24,309 nucleotides of DNA from Candidatus Dormiibacterota bacterium (lineage in GTDB: Bacteria > Chloroflexota > Dormibacteria > UBA8260 > Bog-877), in contig PLTL01000390.1 of assembly GCA_003164475.1 (NCBI GenBank), forward strand, positions 1 to 24,309. The letters are read 5' to 3'. The position numbers were made by a program, and so were the translations under genes. The notes beneath the pieces were generated by a model that searched no databases, was not told the DNA's origin, and was given only the letters and a program-made list of their open reading frames with translations. Shown here one piece after another: positions 14,395-21,996 of this stretch. Numbering within the stretch: position 1 is the first letter of the stretch; the number at the start of each line of letters is the position of its first letter.

Positions 14395-16868
14395 GCACCC
14401 GCACGCCACCACGCAGCGCCCCGCCGGGCGCGCCGGGCGTCGCCCCGCCCCTGCGCGTGGTCGGCAGGGGGCTGCCCCGGGTCGACGGGCGGGCCCTGGT
14501 CACGGGCAGCCCCGTGTACACGGCGGACATGGACGTGCCGGACATGCTCCACGGCAAGATCCTGCACTCGCCGCTGGCCCATGCCCGGATCGTGGCCATC
14601 GACACCGGCGCCGCTCGGGCCCTGCCGGGGGTTCGCGCGGTGCTGACCCACTTAGACGTGCCCGCGATCCTTCACGCCACCGCCGGCCAACCCTTCCCGG
14701 AGCTATCGCCCTACGACACCCGACTGCTCGATCCCCACCTGCGCTATGTCGGGGACTGGGTCGCCCTGGTGGCGGCCGAGAGCGAGGCCATCGCGGAGGC
14801 GGCGCTGGCGCTGATCAAGGTGACCTACCAGGAGCTGCCGGCAGTGTTCGACCCCGTCGAGGCGATGCGCGACGGCGCCCCTAAGCTCCACGAGCCCGAC
14901 GTCGCCCACCCGCTCTTCGAGCGGTCGCCCGGGCCCACCTATGACGCGCGGCACAACATCGCCGGCCACGAGGAGATCTGGCGCGGGGCCGACTTCGCGA
15001 CCACCATGGCCGCGGCCGACCACATCGTCACCGGGACCTACCACACTCCGCGGATCGCCCACTGCGCGCTGGAGCCCCACGTGGCGATCGCCCACGCCGA
15101 CGGATACGACCGGCTCAACGTTTGGAGCAGCACCCAGGTCCCATACCACACCCGCCGTCAGCTGGCCCGGGTCCTCCAGTGGCCGGTCTCGCGCATCCGC
15201 GTGATCAAGCTGCGCGTGGGCGGCGGCTTCGGCGGGAAGCAGGAGATGGTGCTCGAGCCCGCGGTCGCGGTCCTGGCGATGGCCACCGGACGACCGGTGC
15301 GGATCCTCTACAGTCGCCAGGAGGAGTTTGCCGCCAGCCGGGTCCGGCACCCGATGACCATTCACATGCGCTCTGGGGTGGCCAGCGACGGGACCCTTCT
15401 CGCCCTGGAGATGCGCGTCATCTCTGACACCGGGGCCTACGGGGGGCACGGTCTGACGGTGGCCCAAGGGGCTGGTCACAAGACGCTCTGTCTCTACCGG
15501 GCCCGCGCCTATCACTTCGTGGCCGACGCGGTCTACACCAACTCGCCGGTGTCGGGAGCGATGCGCGGCTACGGGGCACCCCAGGGGTACTTCGCACTGG
15601 AGTCGCACATGGACGAGATCGCGGCCAGGCTGGGGCTGGACCCCCTCGACTTCCGCCGCCGCAACCATGTCCGCCGGGGCGACTACGACCCCATCAATCT
15701 GGACTCCTCCTCAGGAGCGCCGCGGTCACAGCGGCACTTTCGCTCCTGTGCCCTGCCGGAGTGCCTCACCCGGGGCGCCGAGGCGATCGGCTGGGACCTG
15801 CCGTTCGATCGTGGTCAGGGGGTCGTGCGGCGCGGCCGTGGCCTGGCCACCGCCATGCAGGGCAGCGGCGTCGCCGGTTCAGAGCTGGGCGGGGCTAGCA
15901 TCAAGATGAACGAGGACGGCTCCTTCAACGTGATGACCGGGGCCACCGACATCGGCCAGGGCAGCGACACCGTCCTGGCTCAGATCGCGGCCGAGACCCT
16001 CGGCGTCGGGCTGGACAAGATCATCATGCACTCGTCCGACACTGACATCGACGTGTTCGACTACGGCTCCTACGCCTCCTCCACCACCTTCGTCACCGGC
16101 ACCGGGGTGCGGCTGGCCGCCGAGGCGGTCCGGGACCAGATCCTGGCGGTGGCGGCCCGGATGACGGGGTGCCCCGCCGCCGACCTGCACCTGGAGGATG
16201 GGCGTGTCCACGCCGCCGGTGGGCCCCTCGGGCTCACCCTGGCCGAGGTGGCGCTAGAGACCCTCTACGGTTCCCGGCGACAGCAGATCATGGCCAGCGG
16301 GCACGCCTCCTGCCATGACTCGCCTCCACCCTTCCACGCCCAGTTCGTGGAGATTGCCGTCGACTGCGAGACGGGCCAGATCCGGGTTGAACGCTCCGTC
16401 AATGCCATCGACATGGGTCGGGCCATCAACCCCCGCCTCGCCAGCGGCCAGGTGGAGGGGGCGATCGCGATGGGGCTGGGATTCGCGCTCAGCGAGGAGC
16501 TGCTGATGGACGAGCGCGGGCAGGTCCGCAATCCCGCCTTCGTCGATTACAAGGTGCTCTCCTGCCTCGACATGCCCGCCATGACCACCATCCTGGTGGA
16601 CGACCCTGAGCCCACCGGTCCCTTCGGGGCGAAGTCCTGCGGCGAGGTCCCGATCAACACCCCGGCTCCGGCCGTGGCCAACGCCCTCTTTGATGCGCTG
16701 GGCATCCGGGTGCGCAGTCTGCCGATCACCGCCGAGAAGGTGCTGGCCGCCCTCCGGGCCAGGGACTCTGCGCCGACCGGGCCGGTCGCTCACCCCGGTG
16801 GCCCCTTCGCTCCTCAGGACGGCGCGAGGCACCAGTCGGTGCCCGGGGGCCCCGGCCCGGGATCGTGA
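14391..16868 (+). CDS. Molybdenum-cofactor subunit of xanthine dehydrogenase-family hydroxylase
   Basis: An 825-residue molybdopterin subunit. The N-terminal aldehyde oxidase/xanthine dehydrogenase domain (RVDGRALVTGSPVYTADM) is followed by the large Mo domain with LRVGGGFGGKQEM, AMRGYGAPQGYFALE, GATDIGQGSDTV, and GAKSCGE with active-site Glu752. The loop AMRGYGAPQG rules out CO dehydrogenase. Overall it resembles the molybdenum half of the XdhD-like protein in the facing operon (for example IIMHSSDTD against IIIHSSDTD), so the two are paralogues. The last 45 residues form a Pro/Gly-rich tail unlike the family. The ATG overlaps the 2Fe-2S stop. The substrate is likely a purine or related N-heterocycle. 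Dependence on selenium is inferred from yqeB and selD. Confidence 0.92.
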   Translation: MSTRTPPRSAPPGAPGVAPPLRVVGRGLPRVDGRALVTGSPVYTADMDVPDMLHGKILHSPLAHARIVAIDTGAARALPGVRAVLTHLDVPAILHATAGQPFPELSPYDTRLLDPHLRYVGDWVALVAAESEAIAEAALALIKVTYQELPAVFDPVEAMRDGAPKLHEPDVAHPLFERSPGPTYDARHNIAGHEEIWRGADFATTMAAADHIVTGTYHTPRIAHCALEPHVAIAHADGYDRLNVWSSTQVPYHTRRQLARVLQWPVSRIRVIKLRVGGGFGGKQEMVLEPAVAVLAMATGRPVRILYSRQEEFAASRVRHPMTIHMRSGVASDGTLLALEMRVISDTGAYGGHGLTVAQGAGHKTLCLYRARAYHFVADAVYTNSPVSGAMRGYGAPQGYFALESHMDEIAARLGLDPLDFRRRNHVRRGDYDPINLDSSSGAPRSQRHFRSCALPECLTRGAEAIGWDLPFDRGQGVVRRGRGLATAMQGSGVAGSELGGASIKMNEDGSFNVMTGATDIGQGSDTVLAQIAAETLGVGLDKIIMHSSDTDIDVFDYGSYASSTTFVTGTGVRLAAEAVRDQILAVAARMTGCPAADLHLEDGRVHAAGGPLGLTLAEVALETLYGSRRQQIMASGHASCHDSPPPFHAQFVEIAVDCETGQIRVERSVNAIDMGRAINPRLASGQVEGAIAMGLGFALSEELLMDERGQVRNPAFVDYKVLSCLDMPAMTTILVDDPEPTGPFGAKSCGEVPINTPAPAVANALFDALGIRVRSLPITAEKVLAALRARDSAPTGPVAHPGGPFAPQDGARHQSVPGGPGPGS

Positions 16869-18058
16869 CCAGCCCGCACCCGGATGGTGCTGCCGTCTTC
16901 GCCGTCCTCGGTGAGTTGCTGGCCCGGGGGGAGGCGGTGGCCCTGGCCACTATCGTCGGGCAGCGCGGCTCGACGCCGCGCGAGATCGGAACCAAGATGT
17001 TGGTCCGCTCGAACGGGGCCATCGTCGGCACCGTGGGCGGTGGAGCGGCCGAGGCGGAGGTCTGCCGGCAGGCGGCGGTGGTGCTGGAGAGCGGTCGGTC
17101 CCAGCTCCTCACCCTCGACTTCAACGGCACCCTGGAGCAGCCGGGGCTGGGCATCTGCGGGGGCAGCGTCGACGTGTTCATCGAGTCCTGGAGCAGCTGT
17201 CCCCCCCAGGCCGCGCCCGGCCCAGAGGCGGTCGGTGGGGCCGCGGAGGTTGTCCGCGCCGCAGTGGGCGCCCTGGAGGAGGGCCGTCCCGTCACCCTGG
17301 TCACGGTGATTGACGCCGAGGGCCGCTGGGCGGCCGCTGCCGGCGCGCGGATCCTTTTCGGCGACCGCGGGCCAGTCAGTGCGGTCACCGCCCCGGAGGA
17401 GCTGATGGCCCAGGCGGCGCTGGCCACAGTCGGCCCGCGGCCCGGGCCGACGGCAGGGACCTGGGTCCGGACGCTTACCGCGGGGGACGGCGCCGCGCAG
17501 GCCCGGGTCCTGGTCGAGCCGCTGCGCCCGCCGGAGGCGCTCCTCATCATGGGTGGCGGGCACATCGCCCAGCCCTTGGCCGCGATCGCCACCATCTGCG
17601 GCCTCGCCGTGACCGTTGTCGACGACCGCCCGGGCCTTGCCACCCCGGCCCGCTTCCCGGCGGCTCGAGCCGTGACGGCCGATGCGGCCAGCTTCCTGGC
17701 CCAGCGCCTCCCCGGGGCCGAGACCCATGTGGTGTTCGTGAGCCGGGGGCCAGCGCAGGACATGGCCGGGCTGCGGGCTCTCCTGAACTCCGCCGCCGGC
17801 GGTTACGTGGGGCTGATCGGCAGTGAACGCCGGGTCTGGTCCGTGCTCACGGCGCTCCGCGCCGAGGGCGTGCCAGCGGAACAGTTGGCCCGGGTCCACG
17901 GGCCGGTGGGGCTCGCCCTCGGCGGCACGTCACCGGCGGAGATCGCCCTGGAGATCATGGCCGAGATGCTGGGGTGGCGGCACCAGAGCACCGGTCAGGA
18001 GCGGTCGGCCCGCCTGCGCCGGCGCCTCCTCAGTCCGGTGGCGCCGGCCTCAGGCTGA
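16865..18058 (+). CDS. xdhC: XdhC/CoxI-family molybdenum hydroxylase maturation factor
   Basis: A 397-residue XdhC-family protein that binds molybdenum cofactor and delivers it, in sulfurated or here possibly selenated form, to the hydroxylase. The N-terminal XdhC/CoxI domain shows GQRGSTPREIGTKMLVRSNG and GTVGGGAAEAEV, with GICGGSVDVFIE. The C-terminal Rossmann-like domain shows LLIMGGGHIAQPLAAIA, VTVVDDRPGLATPARFP and HGPVGLALGGTSPAEIALEI. The GTG at 16865 overlaps the stop of the molybdenum subunit (GTGA), which makes this the last gene of the rightward operon. Its 3' end overlaps the convergent universal stress protein gene by 29 bp. No MocA-type cytidylyltransferase is in the window. Confidence 0.92.
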   Translation: MTSPHPDGAAVFAVLGELLARGEAVALATIVGQRGSTPREIGTKMLVRSNGAIVGTVGGGAAEAEVCRQAAVVLESGRSQLLTLDFNGTLEQPGLGICGGSVDVFIESWSSCPPQAAPGPEAVGGAAEVVRAAVGALEEGRPVTLVTVIDAEGRWAAAAGARILFGDRGPVSAVTAPEELMAQAALATVGPRPGPTAGTWVRTLTAGDGAAQARVLVEPLRPPEALLIMGGGHIAQPLAAIATICGLAVTVVDDRPGLATPARFPAARAVTADAASFLAQRLPGAETHVVFVSRGPAQDMAGLRALLNSAAGGYVGLIGSERRVWSVLTALRAEGVPAEQLARVHGPVGLALGGTSPAEIALEIMAEMLGWRHQSTGQERSARLRRRLLSPVAPASG

Positions 18059-18539
18059 TCACCTGCGATTCGGGACGGGCGACCACCGCCGGGCAGTGGG
18101 CGTGGGTCGCGCAATGCTGGGAGACCGACCCCAGCAGGAGGCCGACAACCCCTCCGTGCCCCCGCGAGCCGACCACCCGCCGCGAGGCCCGTTCGCTGGC
18201 ATCGGTCAGGAGCTGGGCGACTGAGCCCTCGACCGTCCTGCCCTCGATCTGAACCGCGGGGTGCTCCTGGGAAGCCGCGGCGATTTCCGTCGCCAGGACC
18301 TTCTGGTGGTAGTCGGTCAGCTCTTCCACGTCGGCGGGGTCGAAGAGGAAGCCGGGAGCTGCCGTGCCCAGGGTAGGGATGAGGTAGGAGCTGATCGCCA
18401 GGACCCGCTGGCCGCGGACCTCCGCCTCTCGGCCCGCCCACTCCAGGGCCTTGCGCGAGGCCTCTGAGCCGTCGACTCCGACCACGATCGGAAGGGGCTG
18501 GCTCTCCGTTTCCGAGATGGTGTTCGGAGTTCTGGTCAT
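18030..18539 (-). CDS. Universal stress protein (UspA family)
   Basis: A 169-residue single-domain Usp protein. It shows the nucleotide-binding pattern of ATP-binding members: VVGVDGSEASRKALEWA at the N-terminus and GSRGHGGVVGLLLGSVSQH near the end, the G-2x-G-9x-G-S/T type motif. It is convergent with xdhC, overlapping it by 29 bp, and divergent from the sensor kinase next door. Mycobacterial DosR regulons contain many Usp proteins, so a place next to a DevS-like kinase is suggestive of control by oxygen or redox, but no clear operator lies in the 185-bp gap. The ATG at 18539 has only a weak ribosome site. The role is probably in dormancy or stress. Confidence 0.9.
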   Translation of the reverse strand: MTRTPNTISETESQPLPIVVGVDGSEASRKALEWAGREAEVRGQRVLAISSYLIPTLGTAAPGFLFDPADVEELTDYHQKVLATEIAAASQEHPAVQIEGRTVEGSVAQLLTDASERASRRVVGSRGHGGVVGLLLGSVSQHCATHAHCPAVVARPESQVISLRPAPPD

Positions 18540-18724
18540 CGGACCCGGTGGCTTTATGCGGCGGTCGGGACGATGGCTGAGACGTCTTGTGCAACCGCCT
18601 CCACCATCAGCCTCAGCTGGCGGCGCGGCAAAGATGTGACCCTGGCGCGCACCTCAGTTGGGGGGCGCTCCCTAGCGGCAGCGCCGATCCCGGCCGGTCT
18701 GGAAGGGGAGAGGGCGGCGCTACC

Positions 18725-20455
18725 ATGGGCGGCCAGGACATGAGCGCAGGTACGGGAAGGGCGGACGCGAATCCGCAATCACCGCCCGCCGAGGACTTGG
18801 AGGCCGCCCTGATCGAGGCCGGGGTGCTGCTGGCCTCGGAGCTCACCCTCCCCGCAGTCCTGCGCCGGCTGGTTGAGATAGCGGTCCGGATCACCCACGC
18901 TCGCTACGGGGCCATGGGGGTGACCGGTCCCCACGGTGAACTCGTGGAGCTCATCACCGTCGGGCTCACCGACCAGGAGCGAGCCGCCATCGGTCCCGCC
19001 CCCCGGGGGCTGGGGATCCTGGGAGCTCTGCTCCACGATCCCCACCCGCTGCGGCTGAGCCGGCTTCAGGACGACCCCCGCTCGGTGGGCTTTCCTCCCC
19101 ATCACCCCCCCATGACCTCCTTTCTGGGGGCCCCAGTCCGCGCCCGGGGCCAACTGGTGGGCAACCTGTACCTGACCGATAAGGAGGGCGGTCGGCCCTT
19201 CGACGGCGCCGACGAGGGCGCGGTGGCCACCCTGGCGACCCAGGCCGCAGTCGCCATCGCCAACGCCCAGACCTACCGGGAGCTGCGTCAGCGAGAGCGC
19301 TGGTTGGGGGCCCTCCACGAGATCACCGCGGCGCTGCTGGCCGGTGAGCCGCAGCAGACTCTGATGAACTCGATCGTGCGCAGCGCTCGGGAGGTGAGCG
19401 GAGCCGACCTGGCCGCGATCGCGCTGGCGGTGGGCGGGGGGTCGAGCGAGCTGCGCGTCGCCGCCGCCGACGGTGCCGGGGCGGACCGCATCCTGGGCAC
19501 CCCCGCGATGGCGTCGCGTACCACCTTCCACAGCGTGCTGGGCACGGGGCGTCCGTTGATCGTCCGGCCCTCGCCGGGCGACCGCTTCACCCAGTCTCTG
19601 CAGGGCGCCGGCATCCCGGTCGGGGTCCTGATGGTCGTCCCCCTGCTCATCCGCGAGCGCGCCAGCGGGGCGATCGTCCTGATCCGCTCCGCCCCGGATG
19701 CCAACTTCAACTCCGAGGACCTCAGCCTGCTCGAGAGCTTCGCCAGCCAGGCGACCCTGGCGCTCGACTACGCCGCCGTCCAGGTCCAGTCCCGGCGCCT
19801 GGCGGTGATCGAGGAGCGCCATCGAATCGCCCGTGACCTCCACGACGAGCCGGTCCAAGCTCTGATCTACCTGGCCCGGCGGCTGGAGGCGATGGCACTG
19901 GAGGCGGCCGCCACCGGGACCGCCGCCACCCAGTTGGAGGACACCATGCAGCTGGCCGTGGCGGTGGCTGACGGCCTGCGGCAGCTCACCGAGGGGCTGC
20001 GGTCCGAGATTCTCGAGTACGAGGGTCTGCCGGCCGCCCTGGGTGACTTGGCCGAGCGCTTCAGCGCCCGGGTGGGGATCCCGGCCGAGGTGTCGATTCG
20101 AGATGAGCTCCAGCGCTCGACGCCGGAGGTGGAGCGCGGCCTGCTCCGGGTGGCTCAGGAGGCGCTCAGCAACGTCGAGCGGCACGCCCAGGCCCGGCGG
20201 GTCCGGCTGGACCTGGCCGTGCGAGCCGGCCAGCTCAGTCTCCGGGTGGCTGACGACGGGGTCGGGTTCCTCGTCTCCGGAGAAGGCGCGGTCAGGCCGG
20301 GACTGGGGACGATCGGCATGCGCGAGCGGATGGAGCTGATGGGCGGCCGGCTCCTGATCTGGTCCCGACCACGCCGCGGAACCCTGGTGGTGGCCAGGCT
20401 CCCCAACGACGTGTACCAGCGGGCCGGTGGCAACCACGCCGGTGGCAATAGGTGA
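18725..20455 (+). CDS. Two-GAF sensor histidine kinase, DevS/DosS-like
   Basis: A 576-residue cytoplasmic kinase without membrane segments. GAF 1 (about 40-185) is very like mycobacterial DosS/DevS: ARYGAMGV, HDPHPLRLSRLQDDPRS, GFPPHHPPMTSFLGAPV, GNLYLTDKEGG. His127 stands where the haem-ligand His149 is in DosS. GAF 2 covers about 200-350. A HisKA_3 dimerisation helix follows with RIARDLHDEPVQAL and phospho-acceptor His373. The HATPase ends the protein, with LRVAQEALSNVERHAQ, ADDGVGF and GLGTIGMRERMELMGGRL. I took the ATG at 18725; the frame is open from 18587 and an ATG at 18740 is also possible. The response regulator start overlaps its stop. The ligand sensed is an inference from one conserved histidine. 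Confidence 0.9.
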   Translation: MGGQDMSAGTGRADANPQSPPAEDLEAALIEAGVLLASELTLPAVLRRLVEIAVRITHARYGAMGVTGPHGELVELITVGLTDQERAAIGPAPRGLGILGALLHDPHPLRLSRLQDDPRSVGFPPHHPPMTSFLGAPVRARGQLVGNLYLTDKEGGRPFDGADEGAVATLATQAAVAIANAQTYRELRQRERWLGALHEITAALLAGEPQQTLMNSIVRSAREVSGADLAAIALAVGGGSSELRVAAADGAGADRILGTPAMASRTTFHSVLGTGRPLIVRPSPGDRFTQSLQGAGIPVGVLMVVPLLIRERASGAIVLIRSAPDANFNSEDLSLLESFASQATLALDYAAVQVQSRRLAVIEERHRIARDLHDEPVQALIYLARRLEAMALEAAATGTAATQLEDTMQLAVAVADGLRQLTEGLRSEILEYEGLPAALGDLAERFSARVGIPAEVSIRDELQRSTPEVERGLLRVAQEALSNVERHAQARRVRLDLAVRAGQLSLRVADDGVGFLVSGEGAVRPGLGTIGMRERMELMGGRLLIWSRPRRGTLVVARLPNDVYQRAGGNHAGGNR

Positions 20456-21162
20456 TTTCTCGGAGCCCCGGGCCGGACGAAGCGGGTAGCCTCGACCCCG
20501 TGACGGGTGCGGGCGTGACCACCATCGTGCTGGCGGAGGACCACGCCCTGGTGCGTGAGGGCACCAGGCAGATCCTCTCGGCACAGAGCGACCTCAGGGT
20601 CGTGGGGGAGGCCGCCAGGGGCGACGAGGCGGTGCGGGTGGTCCTGGAACTGCGTCCGGACGTGGTCCTGATGGACATGCGCATGCCGGGGATGAACGGG
20701 ATCGAGGCGACGCGCCAGATTCTGGCCCGGGCACCGGCCACCAAGGTCGTCATCGTCAGCGCCCATGAGGACGCCGACTACGTTCGCGAGGCGCTGGCCG
20801 TGGGAGCGGCCGGCTACATCCTCAAGACGGCGCCGGCCCGGGAGCTGGTGGAGGGCATCCGTGCGGTGGCCGTGGGTTCGCTGGTGCTCTCGCCCAGCCT
20901 CTCCCGGCGTCTGGCCCAGTCCCGCGACGAGCCCGCCAGGGCCAGCGACCGGCTGAGCGCCCGGGAGCTGGCGGTGCTTCGTGAGATCGCCCTGGGTCAC
21001 GGGAACAAGGAGATCGCCCGCGACCTGGGCATCAGCCTGCGCACGGTCGAGGGCCATCTCCACAACATCTTCGAGAAGTTGCGGGTCACCTCCAGGACCG
21101 AGGCGGTGGTGTACGCGGCCAACCGCGGGATCGTCTCCATCGAGTCGACCGAGGCCAGATGA
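20452..21162 (+). CDS. NarL/FixJ-family response regulator, partner of the GAF kinase
   Basis: A 236-residue DNA-binding regulator. The receiver domain has acidic pair Glu29-Asp30, phospho-acceptor Asp75 in LMDMRMPGMNG, Ser103, and Lys125 in YILKTAPA. A LuxR-type helix-turn-helix follows at about 165-225 (LSARELAVLREIALGHGNKEIARDLGIS is split here: LSARELAVLREIALGHG and NKEIARDLGIS, then TVEGHLHNIFEKL). The GTG at 20452 overlaps the kinase stop (GTGA), the coupling style of this region. GTGs at 20500 and 20515 also fit, and the last puts the homology right at the N-terminus, so the true start is uncertain. It is a cognate pair with the kinase. Its targets are unknown; the Usp gene and the purine operons are candidates only by position. 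Confidence 0.92.
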   Translation: MISRSPGPDEAGSLDPVTGAGVTTIVLAEDHALVREGTRQILSAQSDLRVVGEAARGDEAVRVVLELRPDVVLMDMRMPGMNGIEATRQILARAPATKVVIVSAHEDADYVREALAVGAAGYILKTAPARELVEGIRAVAVGSLVLSPSLSRRLAQSRDEPARASDRLSARELAVLREIALGHGNKEIARDLGISLRTVEGHLHNIFEKLRVTSRTEAVVYAANRGIVSIESTEAR

Positions 21163-21235
21163 GCCTCCCGTCGGCTCGTTCCGGCAGGTACCGGACGGAG
21201 TTGGTGCGACTCGTGGCCTAGGGGACGGCGGCCGA

Positions 21236-21806
21236 GTGGCTGCGATCTTTCGGGCGATCGAAGCCGAGCGGAGTCAGCTGGCCGAGCTGCTCAACGACGA
21301 GCCGGTCCAGACCCTGGCCCACATCTCCCGGGTCCTGCAAAGCCTGGATGACATCCCGGACGCAGCGGCCCCGGCGGCTGCGGCCTTCGATCCTCGACGA
21401 CCTGGGGTTGGGGGCCGCACTCCGCCAGCTGGCCGGGGATTTCGCCGTGGCCTCGACACTCACCGTCCGGGCCGACCCGGGGGCTGTGACGGGGACCGGG
21501 CTCGCCGAGGCGGATCTCGCGCTGTTCCGGGTGGCTCAGGAGTCCCTGCGGAACACCGAGGTCCATGCTGCGGCGACCGAGGTCGACTTGCGGCTGCGCC
21601 GGCGGGGCGCCCGGGTGAGCCTCACTGTGGGTGACAACGGCATCGGTCTGGCGGCGTGTTCCCAGATGGCTGGCTCCGGCACTGGCTTCCCGGACATGTG
21701 GGAGCGGATGCGGTCGGTCGGGGGCAACCTGACGGTGCGCTCGAGGCCGAGCGTGGGGACGGTGGTGCTGGCCACGGTGCCAAGCTCGGCTCCGCCCCGC
21801 CCTTAG
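21236..21806 (+). pseudogene. Decayed NarL-type histidine kinase core (frameshift, His to Asn)
   Basis: Two reading frames together give the end of a HisKA_3/HATPase kinase. From a GTG at 21236 one frame reads AIEAERSQLAELLNDEPVQTLAHI, a match to the kinase upstream (RDLHDEPVQAL), except that the phospho-acceptor His is Asn (AAC at 21293-21295). Near 21360-21390 the similarity jumps to another frame, which reads RPSILDDLGLGAALRQLAG, LFRVAQESLRN, GDNGIGL and GFPDMWERMRSVGGNL to 21806. About 25 residues between the two parts are missing, and there are no GAF domains. It looks like a partial, broken duplicate of a neighbouring-type kinase. The HATPase half could be expressed alone from an ATG at 21348, but that is speculative. 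Confidence 0.7.
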
Positions 21807-21996
21807 GGATCGGGTCGGGTCGGCTCAGCGCCGGCGGCCGAAGCCTTCGAGGGCTGGCCCCGGCCTGGCTAGGCTCTGGCGCCGATGGGTGCGAACGCTC
21901 GGCGGTCCCGAGGAGTTCAGGGCCCCTCCCTGCGCTCACCGCCCCCGGGCGTGGTCTCGGTGGCGGAAGGCCGCCGGCGGGACTGCCGTCGAGCGC

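Noticed and set aside
6178..16868. CO dehydrogenase (CoxMSL) for either hydroxylase
   Set aside because: The active-site loops read AFRGYGAPQG and AMRGYGAPQG, not the CSFR (form I) or AYRGAGR (form II) loops; the neighbours are purine genes.
18565..18571. TCGGGAC as a DosR-type box between the Usp gene and the kinase
   Set aside because: Only one half-site; no matching GTCCC at the required distance.
18779..20584. A 601-codon open frame on the minus strand opposite the sensor kinase
   Set aside because: Antisense shadow of a strongly GC3-biased gene; the + strand shows all kinase motifs.
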